A program made the translations under genes and the position numbers. Of a DNA stretch of 64,000 nucleotides, positions 26,280 to 39,189 are shown piece by piece; position 1 is the stretch's first letter, and the number at the start of each line of letters is the position of its first letter. The DNA lies in assembly GCA_949752745.1 (NCBI GenBank), contig OX457028.1, positions 6,692,095-6,756,094 of the forward strand, given 5' to 3'. This DNA comes from Protula sp. h YS-2021 (taxonomy: Eukaryota > Annelida > Polychaeta > Sabellida > Serpulidae). The notes beneath the pieces were generated by a model. It was not told the origin of the DNA. It did not search any database and was given only the letters and a program-made list of their open reading frames with translations.

Positions 26280-27130
26280 AACCACATACGCATTCATTCA
26301 GACACTATACAGGCTTCCATTACAAAACCACATACGCTTATGTTACAAAACCACATACGCTTCCATTACAAAACCACATACGCTTATGTTACAAAATTGT
26401 ACAGGCTTGCGCTACAAAACCATACACACTTTCGTTCACACACTATACAGGCTTCCATTACAAAACCACATACGCTTATGTTACAAAACCACATACGCTT
26501 CCATTACAAAACCACATACGCTTATGTTACAAAATTGTACAGGCTTGCGCTACAAAACCATACACGCATTCATTCAGACACTATACAGGCTTCCATTACA
26601 AAACCACATACGCTTATGTTACAAAACTGTACAGGCTTGCGCTACAAAACCATACACGCATTCATTCAGACACTATACAGGCTTCCATTACAAAACCACA
26701 TACGTTTATGTTACAAAACTGTACAGGCTTGCGCTACAAAACCATACACGCATTCATTCAGACACTATACAGGCTTCCATTACAAAACCACATACGCTTA
26801 TGTTACAAAACTGTACAGGCTTGCGCTACAAAACCATACACGCATTCATTCAGACACTATACAGGCTTCCATTACAAAACCACATACGCTTATGTTACAA
26901 AACTGTACAGGCTTGCGCTACAAAACCATACACGCTTGCATTATAAAACCGCAGAGGCTTGTATAGCAAAACCATACAGGGCTTGCATTACAAAACTACA
27001 CAGTTTTGCATTACAAAACCATGCAGACTTGTGTTACAAAACCATACAGGCATTTATTACAAAACTCCACAGGCTTGCATTACAAAACATATACACTTGC
27101 ATTACTGAACCATACACGCTTACATACAAA
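26280..27130. repeat. Higher-order minisatellite (ACAAAACCA... ~24-bp subunits, ~92-bp HOR)
   Basis: Subunits such as CTTCCATTACAAAACCACAT and GCTTGCGCTACAAAACCATA form a repeating block of about 92 bp that includes CATTCATTCAGACACTATAC, with near-identical blocks at 26480-26930 and decayed units after. Overlapping + frames of 269, 247 and 143 aa are open through it. I see no gene support. Confidence 0.88.
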
Positions 27131-27380
27131 CTTGTGTAAAAATACAGGGCCTGCATAATAAAAAACATGCAGGCTTGCACTGCACAATGATACAACCTTC
27201 CATTTCAAAATTATCCAGATTTATATTTGAAAACTGACATAAAGAATGACTACGCATAGCTCGCAGTAAAGTGAATGATATGCATAAATGTAAACCTTGC
27301 TTTGTTTGGTGCCGTACAATTTTAGTCATTTTTATTTCTCAAACTGAAGTATTAATTTTGGAATCTCAAGAAGTAGTAAC

Positions 27381-27545
27381 TAAACACTATTCGATCTTAA
27401 AGGTGTTAAAGCGTCTACAGAGTGACACTGTAGGAAGGTATAAGCATGTATTAACATATATATTACTTTTTCCTACTACTTAACACTATTCGATCTTAAA
27501 GGTATTAAAACGTCTATAGAGTGGCACTGTAGTAAGGTATAAGCA
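27381..27545. repeat. ~103-bp direct repeat including the START-D 3' end
   Basis: Two copies of a unit beginning ACACTATTCGATCTTAAAGG and ending ATTACTTTTTCC. The second runs into the START-D last exon, so the first duplicates the last four codons' worth of sequence, the stop and the 3' UTR. Confidence 0.85.
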
Positions 27546-27561
27546 TGTATTAATACATATA

Positions 27562-30500
27562 TTACTTTTTCCTTGATGATTTTTTGTCTTCTTCCACCTT
27601 CTCGCGGATATTACTGAGGAAATCCATGAGTGACGCGGTAATCTGTTCGTCAACTATCCACTGTGGAATCCAACCCTGAAATGTGGTTTAAATATTAATT
27701 GTTGTGTAATCATATTCTTAAGGTGAGTGGAGCAGTTTCTTCAATACATACAGATTCGTAAATTATATACATCATATAATTCCCACTTGGCATTGAAAAT
27801 GCCAAATGGGGATGGATTGCCTCGAATTCTTCATCTATTTTTTTATTTTTCTCGCTTTTTTAAATTTTTTTTCTTCTGCCGAATCGGTTTCCAGATCCCG
27901 AGACCGCTGAAGCTAGACCAACCAAACTTGGCACATGTATGGAGGGTCATCTGAAGTGGTGCACCTGATAAAATTACTGCAAGGCCGTTCAAGCTAGAAA
28001 AGCCAAACTTGGCATATATATCAAGGGCCATGTGATCTAAAGCAAGCAATAAAAATTTTTGACCTTGACCTTGATCATGACCTTGAAATCGCGAAAAATG
28101 TTATTTAAGAAAAACTATGAGTTATCTCGAAAAAGCCCGAGACCACTGAAGCTAGACCAACCAAACTTGGCACGTGTATGGAGGGTCATCGAAATTGGTG
28201 CACCTGATAAAAATTTTGACCTTGACCTTACTGGTCAAGGTCAAATCGCGAAAAAGGTCAAACGGTTTTCAGACAATTACTGCAAGGCCGTTGAAGCTAG
28301 AACAGCCAAACTTGGCACATATATAAAAAGCGATGTGATCTAAAGCAACCGATAAAAATTTTTGACCTTGACCATGACCTTGAAATCGCGAAAAACGTTA
28401 TTTAAGAAAAACAATGAGTTATCTCGAAAACGGAAAGAGATAGGCCAATTCTGACCTCATTTTCGGCCTCCACCTCCTATACGACGATACGTAAGGTATA
28501 ACTTCCGGTGTCCTTGACCTCCAGGTCATTTTCGAGCCCCAAACCGGAAGTTGGCCTTTATCTCGAAAACGGAAAGAGATAGAGCAATTCTGACCTCATT
28601 TTCGACCTCCACCCCTATACGACGTTATGTAAGGTATAACTTCCGGTGTCCTGACCTCCATGTCACTTTCGAGCCCCAAACCGGAAGTTGGCCTTTATCT
28701 CGAAAACGGAAAGAGATAGAGCAATTCTGACCTCATTTTCGACCTCCACCCCTATACGACGTTATGTAAGGTATAACTTCCGGTGTCCTTGACCTCCATG
28801 TCACTTTCGAGCCCCAAACCGGAAGTTGGCCTTTATCTCGAAAACGGAAAGAGATAGAGCAATTCTGACCTCATTTTCGACCTCCACCCCTATACGACGT
28901 TATGTAAAGTATAACTTCCGGTGTCCTTGACCTCCATGTCACTTTCGAGCCCCAAACCGGAAGTTGGCCTTTATCTCGAAAACGGTAAGAGATAGAGCAA
29001 GTTTTTGGCCTTGACCTTACCGGTATAGTTAGTAGTATTTAGGAGGATATTCTACATTCAGAATGTGAAAATTGTTAACAAACTGCAATATCATCTATCT
29101 TCCGTTTTAAGTTATTATTCCAAGTGGGGCTAATTCGCTGTGCGAATTTTGGTCTAGTTACATATAAACAGTGTTATATGTTGCATCAAATCTCAGTTAC
29201 TTGGGATTATGTGAATCTGTTATTTAACCATGTGTGATACTCTGCGTTGTGATGCTATTGATTTGGATTTTGTGAATCTGCAATACTTAGTGCTCTGTGG
29301 TCAATTTAGATTCAATGCGACACTCTGTACTGCGATGATAGCATTTTTGCACTGAAAATTGCGTTTACAAACAAGCTGTTGGGTTTCAATAATGTCGTTT
29401 GTAAATATTCCATAGTTCTTTTCTGGAATCAGATTGCTATTCCTTGATTGCGCCACACAGGATACTCTTGAAATAATGCAACAGTAGGTCTGACGCTTTC
29501 AGTATCCATAATTCAGTTAAATGAAAATTCATATATAATTTGCTTAAAATTTTGGTTGGAGTGAATAGCGATAATCCAATTATCCATCTGGGAATATTCA
29601 TTGCTGGAAAACTAATACAATAACAGCCCGAATACTCCACTGAAAAACAGTTAATAAGGAAATCTGGATGCCAAATGTGAATGCCAAACTAATAACGAAA
29701 GTTCTAGACCAACTTGATATTTATCGCTATTTAAAACACTTTTTAAAAACAGTACAGATAATTGCAATTCAGCGCAGAGCCCGTAGTTATTTACTGAGTT
29801 TTGAATTGGTGACAATAAAGGAATAATTGCAATTTTTGACATTCCAAATCAGTGCCATTATGCTGTATCCATTATGGTTTATAATTTTGCAGACAATATA
29901 TAATAAACAACTGAACAATTAATTCAAACTCATTTCAGTGAATCTGTTGAATTTTGAGGGATATAACCAGCGATTTCATAAAGTCACCAGCGTTCTTTGT
30001 GGTTTTACAATATCACTACAATATCACCTGATATGGCAGATTCATTGTAAGATATATCTGGTTTACTTATGCTTTCTTTTAAGTTTTACCTACCCCAATA
30101 TCTACAATGAGTGTCTTCACCAGTAAGCACTTGTCTGGATTCCCTGGCACGGGTTGGAAGAGCATCCCTGATGGACCTTGTACTGCCCTACCAACGAGAT
30201 GTAAATTATAATAATTTAAACGATAAAATGATAAATAATAAAATTATTCTTCTTATATTTGCAACCCGAAGGTTGAATTTATACAATGTTGCTGACTAAG
30301 ATCCATTGAGAACAAACTTGGTTATTATTATTATATGCACTATGTACAGATTATCGATCTGGGTATACAGTCCACATGCAAGTTATCCTAACTAAGCAGA
30401 CGGCACACATTTGAATCTGACCTGGGATTCTTTGGGCTGCGAGTCTTCACAGTATTTGATCCCCAACTATTAGCGTATAATGCATATGAACATATATGGC

Positions 30501-33500
30501 CAGGTCGATTTAAATCCCTTGGGGTCAGCATGTTCAGCATGTTACCTGGGCGGGAGAGGAATCGAACTCATGTCCTACAGATCATGCCTTGCTTGGCTGG
30601 CCAGCGCTTTAGACCACTAGGCCACCGAGACCCCTTTACTTGCTTAAATGCTTTGTCGAGACATTGCGAAATTTCTTCCAGCACTGATTTTAACTCTTCA
30701 TGTGAATTTGTTTCAACACATAAATGACATCATACTAGAGTTTGCCTCCTCTCGCCTTCCACGAAAGGAAGGACTACTGATAGATTTATTGAGATAAAGA
30801 CTCAAATACCGTATGGCGACATTGCGTGTCGGCTCATTGGAATGTGAAGTCGCTGTCTCCGCACTCATTGTCATGTTATTCCACGACTTCCAATGCCGTA
30901 GATTTACGTAGTACCTAAATCATATATATATGATTGACCACCTCGAACTCGATTCAAACTCCGGTCTTTGGCATTACCAGACTAACGCTCTAGCCAGCTG
31001 AGCTAACCGTTACAACTGACACTGGTAAATATGCACTCATCTTTCTTCCCAAAAACACAGTCTCTGGATATATAATGTTCAGAATTGTTTCCTATAAAAT
31101 GAAGGCAAAATATTAAAGCACCCGACAGAACTACACTGTTTATGTTTTTAAAGTAAATACAGGCTGAATGAATAGGTGGGGTACCTGGGTGATATGAGGC
31201 CCTTAGCGACAGGCTTCGCGGCCACGTAAATGATGTCTGTGTTCGATGTAACTGTGTAGATAACCTGATAAAAAAGTAGGTCGAATTAGTTGCCTTTATA
31301 AATTCAAAACTAACATTCATGGACTTTGAATTAAAAATAAAAAGCAGAAGTTTAAAAAAAATAATTTCTATAATAAGCTAAGCCATATAAAAGATACTAA
31401 AGAAAGTCTAATTTAGTTTGCATATTTTATTTCACATAAATGGTCATAAAGAACTGATTGAATAAGAAATGTAATGTTTTAATTGTATTATTATTCTTTG
31501 TTGTGGTGTTTGTTATTGCCCGGCTATATCCGAATTTCCCGCGTAAATCATGCAACCTAAGGAACGCTTATCCCTTATCTCACTGAAAAATACTAAACAG
31601 ACCCATAAAATATTTATACAAAAGTGTTCATATATGTTTACTTTTATTAAGCATATTTTCTTTCTATGCTATAAAAATATTTATCTAAGTGAATGCACCA
31701 AATTCTCCAAAGTTGTCAAAATGGCGCCGAACTTAAAATTACAAGAAACTTTTTTACGAATTGAACAACACTTAAACTCTTTCTAGTTACTTGTTTAAAA
31801 AGAAATAAAAATTGCACATTTCTTGCGTACTGTACTCTATTACCCAAAATGATAGAGACTTACCCGAAATTGCTCTAACGCTGGATTCCATGTTAAAATA
31901 TCCTTTGTATTTGTTACAACCATTTCAAAGAGATCTTCTGGGCTGGTGTCTACGTATCCCTGTAAATAGAACAAAACACACTGATATGAACAATAATATT
32001 CTGTAGTATACAGAATACTTTTACTTTGTGTGCACATATACACTATAATATACCATATACTATAAAATACCATATATCGACTGACTTTACTGACCACTGC
32101 TTTCTATTAATAATACAGCAACTTTGAACTTGGTGAAGTGAACACATGAGACAATATATCAGAGTATGTTTAAATAACTATTGTTTTGTTGTTAATTGTA
32201 AGGCTAATTTTGAACGCGTTAAAGATTTTACGAAATATGAAACGAACATGTGTCATAACATACCACAGTATATTGATGTTAAAATCGCCATTCAATTTTT
32301 AAGTCATAGGACCGTCTTGAATATGTTAAACAATAAATCAGATGTACATAAAATAAAGATTTAAAATGTTTGCATTTATATGACTGAGTTTATATTGGAC
32401 TAAGATGTTGTTGTGGTTGTTCTATTCTTCCGAAAAACAATTAAACAGGTTGAATTTAGAGTATTGGGTGGAAGTAAACATCCCCTTGGACAACAGATGT
32501 CGACGTTATGTACCACATTTAAAAGTTTGCGTTGACAGAAATGTTCTTTAAACCATATTTGTAACGTAACATCTGCCAAAAATTCACACCATGCATAAGG
32601 CACTTAAGCTACCAAGAACTTTTATAATCCGTAAGTTTGTTTATTCGTGTCAATGCAAAAACAATTCTAAGTGCCAGTAGAAAACTACAAGTGCCAGTAA
32701 AAAACTCCAAGTGCCAGTAAAAAATTGTAAATGCCAGTAGAAAACTCCAAGTGCCAGTAGAAAACTTCAACTGCTAGTAGATAATGCTTTAGTGAGCCAA
32801 AAATATACAATTTAACACACTTCACAAAGGAAGCCATATTTTTCATGTTTATCATTTTCAATCACCTTCAGCTGTGGTGTTTTCTACTAAAGGAAACCTA
32901 TAAACTAAACATGTGTGAGAGATGGAATGGCAATTGACCCAGTTATTGAAGCGCCTTTATCACTTCGAATACACTGTGAACCATAAAAATTAGCAGCGAT
33001 ATTTAATGATGATTTATTCATGGTGTCTTATTAATTCATAGTTCTGTTTATAGTTCTATTTATAATTCTATTTATAGCTGTATTCGTCCTTACGTCTTAC
33101 GACTTACAGCAAGCGACTTTCGCACAGGTATCAGTCATAAAACTCCACCTATTTCTGAATTCCCAAACAGCTTTCGGGTAGCATTGTAGAAATGAGCGCC
33201 TTCGTGTCTTTTGTGAGTGCAACCCCTTTCCCATATACGTCTATTGTTAAGAGGTTTTTTTCACTCGTTTCTAAGTGGAACCAATGGCAGAATGCGGCCT
33301 AATGCTACACTGAACTCAGAATTGACACACGCAGAAGCACTTTAATCAAAATATAATTTTCAATATAGTTTTACCTTCAAAAAGGCCATTACATCGAAAA
33401 CAATCACGAAGCTTGGACACCAAAAATAATTTCATCTGTGGTATTTGTAAATAAGACGATCTTTCCTGATTGGTCGAGAGGTGTTTGACAACTCTAACAG

Positions 33501-36500
33501 TAAATTATTAACAAAACTAACTGTTACATAGCCCGCCATCCACTATTTTATTGCCAGTGGAGTCGAAAGTGACGTGTCATAAAAAGTTTTTAAAATTTGA
33601 GATGTTGCCAAATATATTCTTGAACACTCATTTTACTAGAAGATGTATGGTTTCGTTCAATATACTCATCATGATTGCGAATTGTTGAGAATTCCAAAGC
33701 TCTTTTTAAGGTTTGCTTTGAATTTTTCCAATAAAATAATAAACTAAAATATAAAAGCAACCAGTTTACATGTTTGAAACATTATTTACGACGCACAACA
33801 GAAAATATTTTTAGCGGCATTCTCAAGTACACTCAAGGCTATGACGAAAATCCATAACTTAATACGCTTCTGCCAGCAAAGGGCTGTTTGATTGACAGCA
33901 TTATCTGTATTCGTTAATCTAAGCTCTTGTGGCTCTAACAAATGCAACAAACCAATTCTTATATAGTTAGTGGTATGCAGCTCTGCTCGGCATCGGGTTA
34001 CAATGTTACACTCACCTTAATATTCCACCCTGTGGTAAATGTAACTGTATATCACTTTCCTATCTATACCACAATTGTATATTGCCATCGATAGTAAGAT
34101 GTTCCTGTTTTTAAATGTTCAAGACAAGAGTGCACATAAACACACCTCTAATTTAGAAACCCTGCCAATCTTTGTATAAGTTTTTGAGAAAACTCTTCCT
34201 GATTCGAGGGATGTTCCGTCTTGAAGGTTCCACTCTTCCTTGTCATTAAGGACTCGCCATGCAGTTTTCCAAGTCGTTTCCGCTAATTCTATGTATTCCA
34301 AATCCTAAAGTTTGCAACAAGGGTTTTAATACCAGTAACAGGTATCATCACGCCGTTAAAATAAATAGTTTTAACAAATATGCTTTTTACAAAGATTTTT
34401 CTTCTTTGAAGTCTTGAAAGAAAAAGCACTGTTCTAAAACAATCAGAAATAAACTTCAAATAGCTAAAAAAACTTTTAAGTAAAAGGCTTAATTGTAAGA
34501 TAAAAGTCTAATTGCAGGTTAATTCTGTGATGTATACTTTTACCTGTGCTCTCTCGAATCAACTGAATCTTCTTAAAGCAACAAGTAATAAGCTTGAAAA
34601 GTAAGTAACCTTAAAAAGAATTTCTACTCTTAAATACATTTTTAAATTTAAGGGACACTAAATTAACCAAATTATGAAAACTAATGCTGCATATATCACT
34701 TAATGTTTCTGGAATCACCTTTGTAGTTAATTTCTTCATAAATCCGCAGTCTTTTGAAGCAGTAGTACTGTTTTCGGGATGATGTTGACATGATGTATTC
34801 CTTTGTGAACTGTACGAGGCAGTGTAGTTGCTTGATATCTCCAATGTATTTGATAAACTTTCTGTAAACGTAATGGCATCAATATAATCAATATAATGTA
34901 TCAAGGAAAACTAAGTATGCCAACTGTAGCAGTGCTTACATGTGATATCCAAAAAATTTTATCTGTGTGAACATCTAAAATACGCGAAAAAGTATTTTAT
35001 ATAACTTCTAAACACGTGTTTTGAACTATTGGCAATTAGCAATTTTAAAACCTATTCTTTTATCCTTATTTTCTAAAGCATGAGTGTGCCTGAGTATGAG
35101 CGGCGCCTGTATGTTAAGTAGCTATTGGGGACGCTAGTCCAATTGAGCCCATTGTTAAGGGAGGAGCAAGAGGGGCAAGGGTTAAATGAGTGCAGTTATT
35201 GTTATTGTACGATGTATGTATGGTACGCTGTGACGTAATAGCATATCATATGAGTATTATTTATCCTTTGCTTTATGTTTTTGGCGTATTATGTTGATTT
35301 TTTATTCTTAAATTGGTTATGTTTTGAGGTTTAAATTGTGTGGGCAAAATTGCTGACGTAAACATCACACACATATGTCAGCATTCCATATGTGGTAATG
35401 CCTTTGCTCTCTAATGCAGTGTACCGCGTTGGTGGTGGTGGTTGTGGTGGTGGTGGCGGTGATAGTGGTGGTGGCGCTGGTCGTGGTTGCGGTGGTAGTG
35501 GTGGTGGCGGCGGTGGTGGTGGTGGCGGTGGTTGCAGTGCTATATGTTTTCGGTTCAGCATCGAATGTTCATCTGAGTGGGTGTAGACCTTTTTTATGTA
35601 CACAGCTAGGTGGTCACGTGGGTAGAAGTAAGGAATGATTCAGTTGGTTCATTTTTTGTTGCGTTGCCCGTGAAAACAAAAAATGAACCAACTGAATCAT
35701 TCCTTACTTCTACCCACGTGACCACCTAGCTGTGTATATAAAAAGGTTGCGCTATTAGGTTGCGATGCGAAAAATCTACTTATGAAAATTTATTTCCTCT
35801 CTGTTTGGATATATATAGTATGATTTTTTGTGTTTTGCGTTGTAATATCACACTCAAGTTACGAAACGTAAAAGTATGCATAATTTAAATCACTAATGAC
35901 AGGGAAGTATTATGTCTGCAGTATTATTGTATGGTTTCAGTCAACAAAAATAAAATTTTCCCCATCCAGGTAATATCCTTATGCATCTTTCTGCAATTGA
36001 ATTTAACTGACAAATGGAATTGCAATAATTAGATATTGCAACTATTGTTCAAGAGAGAAGAAATGAGCACGCGGTTCTACCATCCTGACACATAAAAATA
36101 TACATTATATAAGCCCGCCAATACTATACGTGACAGGACGTCATTTTTCACTATATGTTAAGTAACTTTAAAAATTTATTCAATGATCAAATAAGAAAGT
36201 CAAATTACCGCTTTTCCATGTTTGAATATTATAATTCCTGTGTAAAAGAATTTTAAGTAGCTTCTGTGACCGTGCACGAAGTTTCGGTTGTCACATTGAC
36301 AAGAGCGGCGTAGAAATTTGCAAACATGACGCTGAAGGAATCTTTTCAACCCTTTTATTTTAGGCAATTAAGGTTGCTATACAACCCACGGGCCACGATA
36401 AAATGCCGTGAAATATATGAGAGGGAACAAATATTTTTCCGCTCCATTCAGATATCTAAGGCATAATTTTATGTGTTTTGTGTTATAATGTCGATAGGAC

Positions 36501-37605
36501 ATGGGGCTGGAATATTGTATTCAGCTACTTGTGCAAGGACAAGTAACTCGCCGGTGCGTGATTCGTTTTGCGGATCTTCCACGCACACTCTGATCCAAGT
36601 ATCTAGATCCATGGCCGATCCACGTAATATGTGTCTTTTCTTTGATCAGAATCCGGCTAGTCATTCCTTGAGTAAGTACCTTGCCAATGTAAGTTCCTTG
36701 CCAATGGAGTATAATTGGGATACAAGTGAATACTTCGTGCTAAGTCAATACGCCATAATTTGTGATACTATTTATTCACACAGCCATTGATTGCCCGACG
36801 TACCTGTCATGCCATATGATGTAACTCATATTTTATTACGTTGCTTTTAATGAATATTGGAACTATAATTGCATTATTCATGAATTCTTGTCCTTTCTGT
36901 TGTTGTACCAAATATTGTGTATTATACGGTATACTATAAGATATTTGGTTGTACCAGTCATAACACGCCTTTTCTTTACCCTTGAACTGCACTCCTCGTT
37001 TGGTTAAAAAACGGATATTTTTTAAATTTGCAATCGGCGTTTACGGTCGCTTTAAAAAGTAATGGGCACGCATGACAACCAATTGGATCGTGATTTGTCC
37101 TACCCGGATCACACACCTAGTCTAAGTATCCCTGCACTTTATCATATTTATTTCCCGCACAAAAGGTGTAGTTATCTGTGTTTACATTGTGATTAAAGCA
37201 TAGCGATACCCAAGAAAGACAAAACATGTAAAGTATCCTGGTAGAAATTACAATAACAGTTGTCATTTACATCTGAGGCATTCATTTGGTGCGTATAAAA
37301 AGCATACTAAGTACTTAAGAAAACTTACGTAAAACGTGTTGCTTTTCGCATTCCCTTAAATCCAGTGATAGCCGTTTAGATCCGAAACATCGAACTTTTT
37401 TAGCTGCATCCGCGAAACAAATAAACACTGTGAGGCCTAACAACAGTGTTATTATCACCACCGTGGTGACGATACAAACAAAGCACCTCCCTCTACGTTT
37501 CGATTTTGGCTCCACCCGTGTATTCACATCCAAAAGAGAGACAGAGATTTCTTGTTCTCTGTCTGTAGATGTCATTTCTGTACTTGATATTTCTTTGTGA
37601 GTCAT
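27562..37605 (-). CDS. START-D: membrane-anchored START-domain lipid-transfer protein, 355 aa
   Basis: Coding exons in transcript order: 37605..37329, 34861..34719, 34304..34146, 31959..31864, 31264..31185, 30914..30810, 30187..30094, 27675..27562. All are GT-AG and phases close. Residues 1-40 are polar then basic (KSKRRGR), about 41-64 form a membrane segment, then Cys73/Cys86. Residues 93-140 are a linker with NYT, NTS and NST sequons. Residues 141-355 are the START domain (DLEYIELAETTWKTAWRVL, GYVDTSPEDLFEMVV, NLRHWKSWNN, GMLFQPVPGNPDKC, C-terminal GWIPQWIVDEQ and a Lys-rich end). It departs most from its paralogues: the KPGG turn is GPSG and SHSNEPTRN replaces the usual THPDxPP stretch. 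That may mean different ligand choice or relaxed constraint. Introns hold SINE-like repeats, a fold-back element and a TTGACCTTGACC-rich repeat. Confidence 0.88.
27850..29010 (+). repeat. Interspersed repeat rich in TTGACCTTGACC, with internal 138-bp tandem array
   Basis: Two long units (27895-28120 and 28137-28440) share CCAAACTTGGCACATGTATG, GTGCACCTGATAAA and TTGACCTTGACC/ATGACCTTG. From 28432, four 138-bp copies follow (starts near 28432, 28570, 28707, 28845), each with GGAAAGAGATAGAGCAATTC, TATACGACGTTATG and ACTTCCGGTGTCCTTGACCT. No ORF looks real. Related sequence lies at 22885 and 40040. It sits in intron 7 of START-D. Confidence 0.85.
30530..30640 (-). repeat. tRNA-derived SINE-like sequence
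   Basis: Minus-strand GTCTCGGTGGCCTAGTGGTC resembles a tRNA 5' part with A box and GAGTTCGATTCCTCTCCC a B box. No proper acceptor stem pairs, so it reads as a SINE head rather than a tRNA gene. It lies in START-D intron 6. Confidence 0.6.
30935..31015 (-). repeat. tRNA-derived SINE-like sequence
   Basis: Minus-strand GGTTAGCTCAGCTGGCTAGA (A-box region), GTCTGGTAATGCCAAAG (anticodon-like loop) and GGAGTTTGAATCGAG (B box). The acceptor stem does not pair. Same SINE type as 47770-47870. It lies in START-D intron 5. Confidence 0.65.
32672..32778. repeat. Minisatellite, ~18-bp unit x 6
   Basis: Tandem AAGTGCCAGTAGAAAACTCC-type units in START-D intron 3. The rest of that intron (31960-34145) shows nothing I can name. 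Confidence 0.85.
35418..35535. repeat. (GGT)n/(GGC)n trinucleotide repeat
   Basis: Imperfect GGT repeat of about 118 bp. Its open frames (poly-Gly, poly-Val, poly-Pro) are artefacts. START-D intron 1. Confidence 0.9.
35587..35748. mobile_element. Fold-back (snapback) element, 74-bp arms
   Basis: Arms 35587..35660 and 35675..35748 are almost perfect reverse complements around a 14-nt loop (GCGTTGCCCGTGAA). The only differences are near the outer end. There is no coding capacity. Typical of a MITE or fold-back element, here in START-D intron 1. Confidence 0.85.
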
Positions 37606-38427
37606 TTTGTAATGTTAAGGAATTTTAATAAACACTTTTTATCCTGACGTCACTTATATCTTGATGCCAAAATTTTTCGTCAAGAAGTCATGTAAATGCT
37701 GACCATGTGGCGCGTTGCTATGGCAATTGCTATGTCTATTTATTCTTGCATTGTCGTCACAATAAACAAGGTCCAATCACGTAAACAACCCAGTCCATCT
37801 TGTCAGATATTTAATATCTCGAAGGTTTACTCACAATCGTCAAATTAAATCTGCGTGTGCTGCATTTTCGTTAAAACAAGACTTAAATGCCAAAAAAATT
37901 AAATAATAGATTATCTTGAAACCTTATCCTGTTTTAAGATGCCTATTGAAATGTTGTTATACTGCAGTGATGATTTAAACTTGAGTTTGTTGTGTTAGAA
38001 AAATAAAAGCACGACATCCGAAGCATTTGTATGGTGTCTACTTTGTAGCATCTTTGCTGCCATAAAATTATTGAGCTGCGAATAGCACGATGCTCCTCTC
38101 ACTTTAAAAGAAAGGCTAAAATCAATATCTTTGCAAAGGCGTAGCTGCCTTGACATTAGCATTAGGTATATATGTACTTTCTGTGGTGCTACGCATGGGG
38201 CAATAATGCGCAAATTGTTGCTGCGTCATTTATGTATTTGCAACAGCAGTACTTCGTTATGTTTACGAAAAACCCAATAGCTGGGCATGTGGAATCTCAA
38301 GGACAAACTTTGCAAGGTGCCAAAAATATTTGCAACAGATTTACAAACATGCACTTGCTGCGCTGTACCATTTCCCAACCTTGTTTATTGATTGAAATTT
38401 TGCCTAAAGACGTTTTTCTGCTGTGTG

Positions 38428-38520
38428 TCTAACAGCGAGACGTGTGTATACCAGCGAGACGCGTGTATGCCAGCGAGGTCCGTGCATACCAGCGAGACGC
38501 GTGTATACCAGCGACACGTG
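38428..38520. repeat. Minisatellite, ~20-bp unit x 5
   Basis: Units of ACCAGCGAGACGCGTGTAT. Non-coding, in the gap between START-D and transporter E. Confidence 0.85.
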
Positions 38521-38679
38521 TTTCTTTGTGTATGAGTTTGATAATGTGTCTCTTAATGAATATGTTTGTTATTTCCCACATGCAAAGTTTTGCAAATGGG
38601 TACGTTTTGCTAAGTGTGGCTATTTATTGTCACTTGCAACCTTTGTTTGAGACTGGGTATAAGTTTGTAGTTTCTCTGG

Positions 38680-38880
38680 AACCCGAAAACTTTTTTGGCT
38701 TGGAAAACGTTTTAAAAACTTTTTTTGTGAAACCTAAAAACCTTTAAAAAACGTTTTATTTTTGTCACATATGAAATGCTGGAAAACGTTTCTGGAAGGT
38801 TTTTTGAAGGTTTCAGATGAAACCTTTCCGAAGAATTTTGACGGGGTTTTAACAATAAAATTCCGAAACCCTTTTTTGCG
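38680..38880. repeat. AAAACGTTTY-rich dispersed repeat fragment
   Basis: Dense GGAAAACGTTT / GAAACCT phrases in both orientations, related to the 39190-40010 duplication. Confidence 0.6.
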
Positions 38881-39189
38881 ATCCTTAAAATAATAATCAT
38901 TTGTAACGCCCATTTGAGACCATTGATCATTCAAACAACATTGCAACTTATCAATCTGCAACCAAATATTCTTACCTACCTGGAATTGAACCTGGAACCT
39001 TTGGCATCCTACGCGTCGACGTTACATCTACGCCTCCACGCATCCGATTAAGTATGAACTATTTGGTCACCATTGTCTTGTTTCTATGTGATTCGCAACA
39101 GTTTACCTTTCATATTTTCCCGTTTTTAGTGGTACTTTTAAAATTATTTGTTTAATAAAAAACCGTGTATTTTGCTTTCATAGTGGTTA

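Noticed and set aside
26157..27139. 269- and 247-aa ORFs as a repetitive protein gene
   Set aside because: Several overlapping frames are open at once, so the repeat explains them. No splice or promoter support.
30935..31015. Functional tRNA gene
   Set aside because: A and B boxes are present but the acceptor stem does not pair, and the same head recurs in a longer repeat at 47770.
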